Shown here in pieces: positions 7,164-13,788 of a stretch of DNA of 14,396 nucleotides (its first letter is position 1; each line of letters begins with the position of its first letter). The notes below the pieces were generated by a model, which saw nothing but the letters and a program-made list of their open reading frames with translations, did not search any database and was not told the origin of the DNA. The stretch is from Deltaproteobacteria bacterium (GTDB taxonomy: Bacteria > Desulfobacterota > Desulfomonilia > UBA1062), in the NCBI GenBank assembly GCA_020053185.1, contig JAGVNP010000046.1, positions 1-14,396 of the forward strand. Reading direction: 5' to 3'. The position numbers were made by a program, and so were the translations under genes.

Positions 7164-8768
7164 CTATTTATTCTTACTTCTTTTTACAGTTGCTGCAGTA
7201 TCTACTGCAATCTTACCCGGACTGTCCATCAAAACAAGCCTTTGTTTTACAATGCTCTTAAACTCAGTCAGATTTTTACCACCCAGAGGAGCAGCTTTCA
7301 CTGACCCTAATTTTGATGGGTTTACAAAATTGCCGCCCCTTTTTACCCTGAAATCAAGATGAGGTCCTGTGGCAACCCCTGTTGCACCCACATAACCAAT
7401 CACCTGGCCCTGAGATACATGCTTGCCCACATGCATGCTCTTTCCAAACCTGGACAGGTGCCCATACCAGGTTGTATATCCACCGCTATGATGAATCCTT
7501 ACCATCTTACCAAATCCTTTGGCCCATCCACAATAAACAACACGACCATCTCCCAATGCAACCACCGGGGTACCTTTGGGCGCAGCATAATCAACTCCAA
7601 GATGGGGCCTTACTATATGATAGATCGGGTGCCGTCTGTGATAGGTAAACCCAGAGGATATACGCCGATAATTTAAAGGAGCCTTCAAAAACTGTTTCTT
7701 TAATGACTTCCCGTTTTTATTGTAATAACCTTTGATCGATTTGCCTTTTTCATAATAGAAAGCTGTATGCTCTTCACCCTGCGTGACAAACCGTGCAGCA
7801 AGAATCCTTCCATAACCTCTGGGCAAACCTTTCTCTTTTATATAATACCTTTCATACAACACAGCGAAAGTGTCGCCATCTCTTATGTCAGAAAAAAAGT
7901 TTATGTCCCATGCAAAGACGTCTGTAAGATCCATCACCGCTTCAGGGCCAATTCCTGCGGCTATTGCAGATTCATATAAACTGTTTTTAATCGTTCCTTG
8001 TGCCCTCTCCAGTCTTGTCTCCAGGGTGAGCGTATGTTTTTCTACCTTAAATGTGTTGTCCTGCGGAGTGATCTTTAATGTTGAAAGATCATCTATTGGG
8101 TATATAACCCCGCCTATTCTTTTCGGGAAATCTTCTGTTACCCATACACTCAATACATGACCGGGTCTAATCCCGGAAAGATTAAAGGTTTTCTTCGCAC
8201 ACTTAAGCATCAAACTGATTTGAAAAGGTGAGATGCGCTGATTCTGAAGAAGACCGTAGACAGTATCTCCATCCTTCACGATAATATCGATCTTTTTCAT
8301 TGGCCCGGTGTAATCAGCCGGCAATATCAGATCAACCACCTTTTCCTGCACATTAATACTGTGAGCTGAAACATCAACAACAAGCCATGCAGCCTCTGAG
8401 ATCTCATACTCCAACTTGGTAAGCCGTTCTCCGTTCGGTGTAAAGGTAAGAACAAAATCATGTCCAGCAACTAACTTTGAGAGATCAAATATCTTTTTTG
8501 CAGCATCAACAATATCATCTGCTGTGCCTCTTGATATCCCATTCTCAGCAAGGATCTCATAGATGGTATCATCGGTCTTGACGGTAACTATGCTTTGTAT
8601 TGGCTCTCCGGAGACGGTAGACAATTCTTTTGTCAAGCCATTCCAGACAGAACCACCGTACATGGCAACAGCTAAAAGCAGTACGCATAATAGTGCTAGT
8701 ATGCCTGCAAGATAATAACGACGCCTTGTGTGCGGCTTCTTTTCCCAGTTGGAATTTACTTCGAACAT
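7164..8768 (-). CDS. Membrane-anchored M23 peptidoglycan endopeptidase with duplicated LysM/OapA-like domain
   Basis: The 534-residue protein has a short basic cytoplasmic tail, one membrane span (about 20-38) and a large periplasmic part. Two homologous-looking segments follow: 62-133 (TDDTIYEIL...LVAGHDFVLTF) and 163-234 (DGDTVYGLL...IRPGHVLSVWV). They resemble the LysM/OapA-like inhibitory domains of Csd3- and MepM-type enzymes. The M23 LytM domain covers about 365-485: HLGVD gives zinc ligands His389 and Asp393, YGHLS gives His437, and GPHLDF gives His470. The canonical third ligand, the second His of HxH, is Asp472. A Lys/Ala-rich tail ends the protein. The likely role is cross-link hydrolysis during wall growth, or a regulator if inactive. 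The ATG at 8768 has no ribosome binding site; a promoter ends only 8 nt upstream. Confidence 0.93.
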   Translation of the reverse strand: MFEVNSNWEKKPHTRRRYYLAGILALLCVLLLAVAMYGGSVWNGLTKELSTVSGEPIQSIVTVKTDDTIYEILAENGISRGTADDIVDAAKKIFDLSKLVAGHDFVLTFTPNGERLTKLEYEISEAAWLVVDVSAHSINVQEKVVDLILPADYTGPMKKIDIIVKDGDTVYGLLQNQRISPFQISLMLKCAKKTFNLSGIRPGHVLSVWVTEDFPKRIGGVIYPIDDLSTLKITPQDNTFKVEKHTLTLETRLERAQGTIKNSLYESAIAAGIGPEAVMDLTDVFAWDINFFSDIRDGDTFAVLYERYYIKEKGLPRGYGRILAARFVTQGEEHTAFYYEKGKSIKGYYNKNGKSLKKQFLKAPLNYRRISSGFTYHRRHPIYHIVRPHLGVDYAAPKGTPVVALGDGRVVYCGWAKGFGKMVRIHHSGGYTTWYGHLSRFGKSMHVGKHVSQGQVIGYVGATGVATGPHLDFRVKRGGNFVNPSKLGSVKAAPLGGKNLTEFKSIVKQRLVLMDSPGKIAVDTAATVKRSKNK

Positions 8769-8775
8769 GATGGTC

Positions 8776-8783
8776 TTATATAA
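8776..8783. promoter_or_regulatory. Palindromic TTATATAA box, candidate shared -10 of divergent promoters
   Basis: Only 28 nt separate the M23 (minus) and phosphoesterase (plus) starts. On the minus strand TTGATA (8805-8800), a 17-nt spacer and TATATA (8782-8777) make a good sigma70-type promoter whose start point would fall 2-3 nt before the M23 ATG. On the plus strand TTTACT (8755-8760), a 16-nt spacer and the same TATATA make a fair promoter. The box is self-complementary, so polymerase could use it in either direction. Assignment is by eye only. Confidence 0.5.
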
Positions 8784-8792
8784 AAGGAATAG

Positions 8793-8806
8793 CTTGATGT
8801 ATCAAG
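8793..8806. promoter_or_regulatory. 14-bp palindrome (CTTGAT-GT-ATCAAG) over the M23 -35 element
   Basis: Two perfect 6-nt arms flank a GT centre. The palindrome covers the putative -35 hexamer of the M23 promoter and the ATG at 8797 of the divergent gene. It could be an operator that controls both genes, or chance; no regulator gene is adjacent. Confidence 0.35.
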
Positions 8807-9483
8807 TAAATTCTGCTTATGCATGTATCATGTATGTATTTATTGCAGATATTCACATAAGACCCGAGATCAAATCTGACAGAAAAAAATTCATCAACTG
8901 GATAAACAATATCCGATCTAAAGAAAAAAAGATCTACATCCTAGGAGATCTTTTTGAATACTGGTATACTGGCATAGAAGAAGAATTGAGCGATGTGATC
9001 GAAACACTTGCCGATCCGGATGTTTTCGTACTTCCCGGCAACAGAGATTTTCTTATCACACACTATAGAAATAAAAACATCAACATAATATATAAAGAAG
9101 AGAGCATCCTGGATGTATATGGACAAAAAGTGCTGATCGCGCATGGACATACCCTAACAGAAGGAGATACAGGGTTTAAGATGCTGCACATGCTGGGCTG
9201 GCCTGTTTTAAGATTATTTGATCGCATTCTTCCTTTAAAGATAAAACTTTCATGCGCAAAGACCCTGGTAAATTCATCAGCCCTTGTAAGACCGCCAAGT
9301 GCTGACATTCCGAAAGATATAGCCTTAAAAAAAGGGGTGGACAAAGTAATATGCGGACATCTTCACAAAGGATTTTTGGGCGACAAACTCATTGTTCTGC
9401 CTTCATTTTTAGATGAAATGTCCTGGCTGGAGTGGGATGAGGCCGGGCCGCGATTTGTGAAAAATACTTCTTCTGCAATTTAA
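8797..9483 (+). CDS. LpxH-like calcineurin-type phosphoesterase
   Basis: The 228-residue metallophosphoesterase resembles UDP-2,3-diacylglucosamine diphosphatase LpxH, which makes lipid X for lipid A. Metal-binding motifs in order are ADIH (17-20, Asp18 and His20), LGDLFEYW (49-56), GNRDF (81-85), AHGHTL (115-120) and CGHLH (186-190). GDLFxYW and GNRDF point to the LpxH group over generic phosphoesterases. No lpx genes are nearby, and LpxH paralogues with other substrates exist, so I give no symbol. The ATG at 8797 is preceded by AAAAGGAA (8782-8789). An alternative start at 8830 (MYVFIADIH) fits the family N-terminus better but lacks a ribosome binding site. A longer frame opening at 8728 would overlap the M23 gene. 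It converges on the TraB gene. Confidence 0.85.
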   Translation: MYQVNSAYACIMYVFIADIHIRPEIKSDRKKFINWINNIRSKEKKIYILGDLFEYWYTGIEEELSDVIETLADPDVFVLPGNRDFLITHYRNKNINIIYKEESILDVYGQKVLIAHGHTLTEGDTGFKMLHMLGWPVLRLFDRILPLKIKLSCAKTLVNSSALVRPPSADIPKDIALKKGVDKVICGHLHKGFLGDKLIVLPSFLDEMSWLEWDEAGPRFVKNTSSAI

Positions 9484-9485
9484 TG

Positions 9486-9513
9486 CTTACTTCTTACTGC
9501 CTACTCCCTACTA
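9486..9513. repeat. 7-nt tandem repeat, consensus CYTACTN (four units)
   Basis: Four back-to-back 7-nt units begin at 9486, 9493, 9500 and 9507, each C-C/T-T-A-C-T-N, filling most of the 34-nt gap between two convergent stop codons. It has the same period as the array at 2235-2269, and a similar YACT core. Confidence 0.75.
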
Positions 9514-9517
9514 GCAT

Positions 9518-10672
9518 CTAGCCCTTTAATACAATCCTGGTAAGTATAGGCATCGCAACAAACACACCTATCGAACTCCCGATATTTGCAAAAGTAACAA
9601 TGATCAGTATCCTTGTAATCGCATTCTTCCAGAACCCTTTAATGCTCAGGATATCATCTGAGAGCGTTTCAAAGTCAGACACCTTTGGACGCTTAAAGTA
9701 TGCCTCGGAAAGTCCTGCAAACCAGCCTGAGGCAAGCGCAGGATTTAAAGTGGTAAGCGGGGAAACGATGGTGGCAACAAGTATGGTAACCGGGTGGGCA
9801 AGCGCAAGACTGGTTGCGATCGCAGTAAAAAACATTGTTGATAAAAACCACCACTTGATCATCTCATAGCCTTGCGCATTCCCACCATGAAAAAATCCAA
9901 CGCCCACAAGCGTCAAAATCAAGAAAGAAAAGATCCACCCCCATAGATTTTTCTTTTTCTGAGGCACATACTCAAGGACAGAGATATCATCTATAGGATT
10001 CTTTATTTTATCAAGGATGCCTTCCGTATGTCCTGCACCCACAACTGCAAGCACTTTTTTGTCCGGAAGATCAGCGATCTTTTTTGCCATGTACATATCT
10101 CTCTCATCCAGAAGGACCTTCTTTACTGTGGGGATTTTTGTTCCGATCTCTTCCATTATCAGAGAAAGCGCATCCTTTGACTTCAGTTTTTCGATATCTT
10201 CTTCTCCCACATCTTCAGCCGCAAAAAGGGAGTTCAAAAGATCCCACATCAGCAGAACTTTTTCTTTAAAAGAGATTTTGTGCCACAGGCGCTGAAGTGT
10301 TACGCTGATATTGCGGTCGATCAGAGCCACCTCAATATTCATCTCTTCTGCAGCAGTGACCGCAGCCCTGATTTCCTCTCCGGGCTTGATGCCCAATTTA
10401 TCGCCGATCCTTTTCTGGAATGACGCCATTACAAGGTTGGCAAGCAGAACAAGCGCCTTTTTCTCTTTTATTACCTTAACAATATCTGTCTGGCTCCATA
10501 TCTTAGGGTTCTTAAGAATAGAATACCTTGCCTGGCAAAGCTCAACCGCAACTATGTCAGGTTTGTTTTCAAGGATCGCGCTTTTTACTTCTTCTACGCT
10601 CTGCTTCGAGACATGCGCAGTTCCGACCAGAATCAGTTCTTTGTTTCCAAGTTGCGTCTTTGTTGCAGGCAT
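9518..10672 (-). CDS. TraB/PrgY-family integral membrane protein
   Basis: This 384-residue protein has a TraB domain in its first ~235 residues and a membrane domain after it. Family landmarks are LVGTAHVS with GTAH at 17-20, VELCQARY at 43-50, the ERD at 190-192 and VGAGHTEGI at 211-219, whose GxxH motifs are thought to form a metal-dependent active site shared with the Tiki/EreA/GumN group. Hydrophobic spans lie at about 244-262, 275-292, 296-318 and 352-376. TraB/PrgY of Enterococcus lowers pheromone activity; most bacterial and archaeal chromosomal homologues have no known job, so function here is open. The ribosome binding site GGAG (10678-10681) is 5 nt before the ATG. The gene lies 110 nt downstream of the thiolase, separated by a hairpin. 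Confidence 0.92.
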   Translation of the reverse strand: MPATKTQLGNKELILVGTAHVSKQSVEEVKSAILENKPDIVAVELCQARYSILKNPKIWSQTDIVKVIKEKKALVLLANLVMASFQKRIGDKLGIKPGEEIRAAVTAAEEMNIEVALIDRNISVTLQRLWHKISFKEKVLLMWDLLNSLFAAEDVGEEDIEKLKSKDALSLIMEEIGTKIPTVKKVLLDERDMYMAKKIADLPDKKVLAVVGAGHTEGILDKIKNPIDDISVLEYVPQKKKNLWGWIFSFLILTLVGVGFFHGGNAQGYEMIKWWFLSTMFFTAIATSLALAHPVTILVATIVSPLTTLNPALASGWFAGLSEAYFKRPKVSDFETLSDDILSIKGFWKNAITRILIIVTFANIGSSIGVFVAMPILTRIVLKG

Positions 10673-10703
10673 TTTTACTCCAAAAAAATTTATTCGATCG
10701 TGT

Positions 10704-10730
10704 TGTATAAGAATGATTTTGAAAAGGCAA
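10704..10730 (-). promoter_or_regulatory. Weak candidate promoter for the TraB-family gene
   Basis: On the minus strand TTGCCT (10730-10725) and TATACA (10709-10704) are separated by 15 nt, shorter than the usual 16-18. The site lies between the thiolase hairpin and the TraB ribosome binding site, where a promoter would be needed if the hairpin terminates transcription. Confidence 0.25.
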
Positions 10731-10745
10731 GATAAGAATATTAAG

Positions 10746-10773
10746 CATAGGGGTGTGAATGCACACCCCTATG
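10746..10773 (-). terminator. Hairpin after thiolase gene, probable terminator
   Basis: A perfect 12-bp inverted repeat (arm CATAGGGGTGTG, 4-nt loop) begins 9 nt after the thiolase stop on the minus strand. The stem has a GC-rich core (GGGGTGTG). In the minus direction it is followed by a U-rich but interrupted run (CTTAATATTCTTATC), so it is either an imperfect intrinsic terminator or a processing or stability element that lowers expression of the TraB gene behind it. Confidence 0.7.
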
Positions 10774-10782
10774 TACTGATTT

Positions 10783-12033
10783 TTAGAGCATCTCGAGCAC
10801 AGTTGCCATTGAAACCCCGCCGCCGCCGCAAAGGGTAGCCATGCCAAGGGTCTTTCCCTGTCTCTTCATTGTATGAAGAAGGGTAACCATTATTCTGCAT
10901 CCTGTAGATCCAACCGGATGACCAAGACCAATGCCTGAACCATGTACATTGGTTATATCTCTCTTAAGACCCAATTCTTTTTCGCATCCTATGTACTGGG
11001 CTGCAAATGCCTCGTTAACCTCGACGAGTTCGAAATCAGAAATCTTTAAGCCAGATCTCTTCATAAGATCCTTTACCGCAGGCACCGGGCTCAATCCCAT
11101 GACTGAAGGATGGCATGCGCCGCGTCCCATTGCCTTAATCCTGGCAATTGGCTTTAATCCAAGCTCTTTTGCCTTTTCTGCTGACATGATTATCATGGCG
11201 CTTGATCCGTCATTTATGCCTGATGAGTTTCCTGCCGTGACTTTCCCGATCTTCGGGATAAATGCCGGCGGCAAGCTCTTTAAATCTTCCATTGTAATGC
11301 CTGGCCTGAAATGTTCGTCTTTATCAAAGATGACAGGCGGCTTTCCTTTTTTCTGCGGAAGCTCAATCGGAACGATCTCTTCCTTAAAAGAACCATCCTT
11401 TGTGGCCTTTTCTGCACTATTATGGCTTCTCAGCGCAACCTCGTCCATCTCTTCGCGGCTGATGTTATGCATCTGGGCAACAAACTCTGCAGTATGCCCC
11501 ATGAGATAGGGTTTTCCCTTAAAGAGCTCCAGAGGCATGCCCTCTTTTACCGGACCGTCTTCAGGGTGCGGCATCAGAATTGATCCGCAGTGAAGTGCAT
11601 GAATAAGACCATCCACAAACGTAGCATCCTGAAGTCTGCATCCCCATCTTGCAGCAGGCACCTCATAAGGAACATTTGACATACTCTCTACGCCGCCTGC
11701 CAGAATGATATCTGCCATGTCTGCCTGGATCATTGCCATGCCGGAGATCACTGCCTCCATTCCTGAAATGCACACCCTGTTGATCGTTGCAGCAGTAACT
11801 GTGTCCGGGATTCCTGCCATCAAAGAAGCAACCCTGGTAACATTAAGCGCATCAGATGGACCCATATTACACCCATAGCGCACATCATCGATCATGGCAG
11901 GATTAATTCCTGCACGCTTTACTACCTCTTTCATTGTAATGCTCGCAAGCACTGCGGCATTCACACTCTTTATGCTACCGCCAAATGCTCCGATTGCGGT
12001 ACGACATGCCGAAACAACAACCACATCCTTCAT
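10783..12033 (-). CDS. Acetyl-CoA C-acetyltransferase (thiolase)
   Basis: This 416-residue thiolase II would condense two acetyl-CoA to acetoacetyl-CoA or cleave acetoacetyl-CoA in beta-oxidation. The nucleophile Cys88 lies in NRVCISGMEAV (85-95). The VNEAFA motif (about 339-344) is present. GSGIGLGHPVGSTG (365-378) carries catalytic His372, and the proton-donor Cys402 lies in MATLCGGGGV (398-407). It is about 20 residues longer than the usual ~390-395. The extra length lies in the loop after AARWGCRL, containing MPHPEDGPVKEG and a Cys/His-rich HALHCG. The ribosome binding site AAAGGAG starts 7 nt before the ATG. It appears monocistronic, is divergent from carD, and has a palindromic operator-like site at its promoter. 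Exact chain-length preference and direction cannot be told. Confidence 0.96.
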   Translation of the reverse strand: MKDVVVVSACRTAIGAFGGSIKSVNAAVLASITMKEVVKRAGINPAMIDDVRYGCNMGPSDALNVTRVASLMAGIPDTVTAATINRVCISGMEAVISGMAMIQADMADIILAGGVESMSNVPYEVPAARWGCRLQDATFVDGLIHALHCGSILMPHPEDGPVKEGMPLELFKGKPYLMGHTAEFVAQMHNISREEMDEVALRSHNSAEKATKDGSFKEEIVPIELPQKKGKPPVIFDKDEHFRPGITMEDLKSLPPAFIPKIGKVTAGNSSGINDGSSAMIIMSAEKAKELGLKPIARIKAMGRGACHPSVMGLSPVPAVKDLMKRSGLKISDFELVEVNEAFAAQYIGCEKELGLKRDITNVHGSGIGLGHPVGSTGCRIMVTLLHTMKRQGKTLGMATLCGGGGVSMATVLEML

Positions 12034-12074
12034 AGATAACTCCTTTCCTCGCTCAAAATTTAGCTTTTTATGTA

Positions 12075-12096
12075 AAACTGAATGGACATTCAGTTT
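12075..12096. promoter_or_regulatory. Perfect 22-bp palindrome, probable operator of the thiolase gene
   Basis: Arm AAACTGAATG (12075-12084) and its exact reverse complement (12087-12096) flank a GA centre. The core TGAATG-N2-CATTCA has the shape of TetR-family operators such as those of fatty-acid-degradation repressors. It covers the expected transcription start of the thiolase promoter, which suits repression by blocking polymerase. No regulator gene lies in the window. Confidence 0.75.
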
Positions 12097-12098
12097 AA

Positions 12099-12126
12099 TT
12101 TATACCAAAAGCAATGTTTGAGTAAA
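12099..12126 (-). promoter_or_regulatory. Candidate thiolase promoter
   Basis: On the minus strand TTTACT (12126-12121), a 16-nt spacer and TATAAA (12104-12099) form a plausible sigma70-type promoter. The start point would fall near 12092, inside the palindrome, giving a leader of about 60 nt to the thiolase ATG. Confidence 0.5.
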
Positions 12127-12245
12127 GCTGAATTTAACGAAACGTCTGATGATCGCCAGCTCTCCTTTTTATGTCAACTAGGGTCATTTTAGTCATGCGT
12201 GGATATTACAGATACAGCAAACAACATGGTTTTAACGTCATTATG

Positions 12246-12274
12246 TTGACTTAATCGAGGTAAATTGATATCTT
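12246..12274 (+). promoter_or_regulatory. Promoter of carD operon
   Basis: TTGACT (12246-12251), an exact 17-nt spacer and TATCTT (12269-12274) are close to the sigma70 consensus. The start point would be near 12281, which leaves only a 15-20 nt leader carrying the ribosome binding site AAGGAG (12284-12289) of carD. Confidence 0.65.
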
Positions 12275-12296
12275 ATGCAAATTAAGGAGCTTATTG

Positions 12297-12779
12297 ATGC
12301 TTAAAGTTGGTGATGTAATTGTATATCCGGCACATGGTGTGGCCGCGATCGAGGCAGTTGAAGAACGTGAAATCTCCGGCACAAAACTGCCGTTCTACAT
12401 ACTCAAGATTATCGATTCACAGATGACTGTAATGGTTCCGGTCTCAAACGTAGAGAACATAGGAATTCGGCCTCTAGTGGATGAAAAAGGCGTAAAAAAG
12501 GTAATGTCCATACTTCAGCAAAAGGATGTTCCGGTAGATAACCAGACATGGAATCGCCGTTACAGAGAATATATGGAGAAAATCAAAAGCGGCTCGCTCT
12601 TTGAGATTGCAGAAGTATTACGGGATCTCAATATCTTGAAGCGTGGCAAGGAGCTGTCTTTCGGCGAGAAAAAAATGTATGATACAGCCAAGCATCTGAT
12701 CGCAAACGAGATCTCCATCGCAAAAAAGATTGATAAATCAGAAGTTGAAAAGATGATTGTAAAGGCTACCGGCAAGTAG
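12297..12779 (+). CDS. carD: CarD/CdnL-family transcriptional regulator
   Basis: The 160-residue protein binds the beta subunit of RNA polymerase and stabilises open promoter complexes. The N-terminal RNAP-interaction domain (1 to about 60) opens with VGDVIVYPAHGVAAIEAVEE and carries VMVPVSNVENIGIRPL. The C-terminal helical domain has QTWNRRYREYMEKIKSG (83-99). Its Trp85 matches the conserved Trp that props the upstream edge of the transcription bubble, and SGSLFEIAEVLRDL is the family helix. I chose the ATG at 12297, 7 nt after AAGGAG, over an in-frame TTG one codon earlier. It heads an operon with the PIN-TRAM gene 13 nt behind and then ispD. In mycobacteria and myxobacteria such proteins control rRNA and many housekeeping promoters; the same is inferred here. 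Confidence 0.95.
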   Translation: MLKVGDVIVYPAHGVAAIEAVEEREISGTKLPFYILKIIDSQMTVMVPVSNVENIGIRPLVDEKGVKKVMSILQQKDVPVDNQTWNRRYREYMEKIKSGSLFEIAEVLRDLNILKRGKELSFGEKKMYDTAKHLIANEISIAKKIDKSEVEKMIVKATGK

Positions 12780-12792
12780 CTATTATTTTTGA

Positions 12793-13788
12793 ATGGATGA
12801 TATGCATATGAAATGGGTTGTAAAATTATTAATAATTTTATTAGTCCTTTGGACTGGCTACAATTTAGCTCAGGAAAGCGGTCTGCTCTCAATCATCATC
12901 CCTGCCCTCTTTCTCTTTGTCCTGATTGCGATCTTTAACAAGGAAAAAAAAGGCTTCAGCCTTCCCATCTCTAACTACCTTGGAGCAGGCATTGGGATAC
13001 TCTTGGGTCTTATAATTGCGAGCCTCCTCGGAAAGGCATTTTATACTTTGCCAGACGGAGATTATGTCTCGATGCTCATTACAGCACTTCTTGCCTATCT
13101 TGGATATTCCATAGGCATCTCCAAAGGAACCGCATCTCTATTAAGCGAGTTGGGCATGCCATCGGGAAGATCCATTTCAGGAACTGGCAAACAAAAACTC
13201 CTGGACACCAGTGTAATCATTGACGGCAGGATATTTGATATCTGTGACACAGGGTTTGTCGAAGGCGCACTCATTGTCCCGGAGTTTATTCTTAATGAGC
13301 TTCAGCACATCGCTGATTCAACCGATCACCTTAAAAGGACCAGGGGAAGAAGAGGACTTGATATACTGGATAAACTTCAAAAACATCCCAGTCTTGTTGT
13401 AAAAATTATAGAAAAAGATTTTCCAAAAATAAAAGAGGTGGATTCAAAACTGATCGCGCTTGCCAGAGATATGGATGCCATTATCCTCACAAACGATTTT
13501 AATTTGAACAAGGTAGCCCAGATTCAGGGCGTTACAGTGCTAAACATCAACCAGCTCGCAAATGCCATGAAGCCAACGGTGCTGCCCGGAGAATCACTTC
13601 AGGTGAGGATAACAAAGCAGGGCAAAGAAAAGGGACAAGGCGTAGCATATCTCGATGACGGAACCATGGTGGTGGTTGAGCAGGGGGAAGAACTGTTCAA
13701 CAAGGATATCGAGGTAGTGGTTACCTCCATACTCCAGACACCCGCAGGTCGCATGATATTTGCGGCTCCAAAGGATGAAAACATTTAG
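12793..13788 (+). CDS. PIN-TRAM domain membrane protein (YacL-like)
   Basis: This 331-residue protein has a membrane-embedded N-terminus with hydrophobic spans at about 8-26, 30-48, 62-80 and 92-110, then a PIN nuclease-like domain and a C-terminal TRAM domain. In the PIN domain (about 136-255) the acidic metal site is LLDTS (Asp138), NEL (Glu169), VDSK (Asp217) and TNDFN (Asp235), so RNase activity is plausible. The TRAM domain (about 262-325, GESLQVRITKQGKEKGQGVAYLDDG) usually binds RNA. The B. subtilis relative YacL also neighbours ispD. No good ribosome binding site precedes the ATG at 12793. The ATG at 12808 has a GGATGA 6 nt upstream and is a fair alternative. ispD begins inside its 3' end. 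Confidence 0.92.
   Translation: MDDMHMKWVVKLLIILLVLWTGYNLAQESGLLSIIIPALFLFVLIAIFNKEKKGFSLPISNYLGAGIGILLGLIIASLLGKAFYTLPDGDYVSMLITALLAYLGYSIGISKGTASLLSELGMPSGRSISGTGKQKLLDTSVIIDGRIFDICDTGFVEGALIVPEFILNELQHIADSTDHLKRTRGRRGLDILDKLQKHPSLVVKIIEKDFPKIKEVDSKLIALARDMDAIILTNDFNLNKVAQIQGVTVLNINQLANAMKPTVLPGESLQVRITKQGKEKGQGVAYLDDGTMVVVEQGEELFNKDIEVVVTSILQTPAGRMIFAAPKDENI

Noticed and set aside
10311..10838. Plus-strand open frame of 175 codons opposite the TraB and thiolase genes
   Set aside because: It is antisense to two well-supported genes, crosses the hairpin, and has low-complexity Ser-rich content typical of shadows.
12173..12250. GTCAAC and GTTGAC as paired operator half-sites before carD
   Set aside because: Only six bases match across about 66 nt, and the second copy is part of the -35 element; chance is the simpler explanation.
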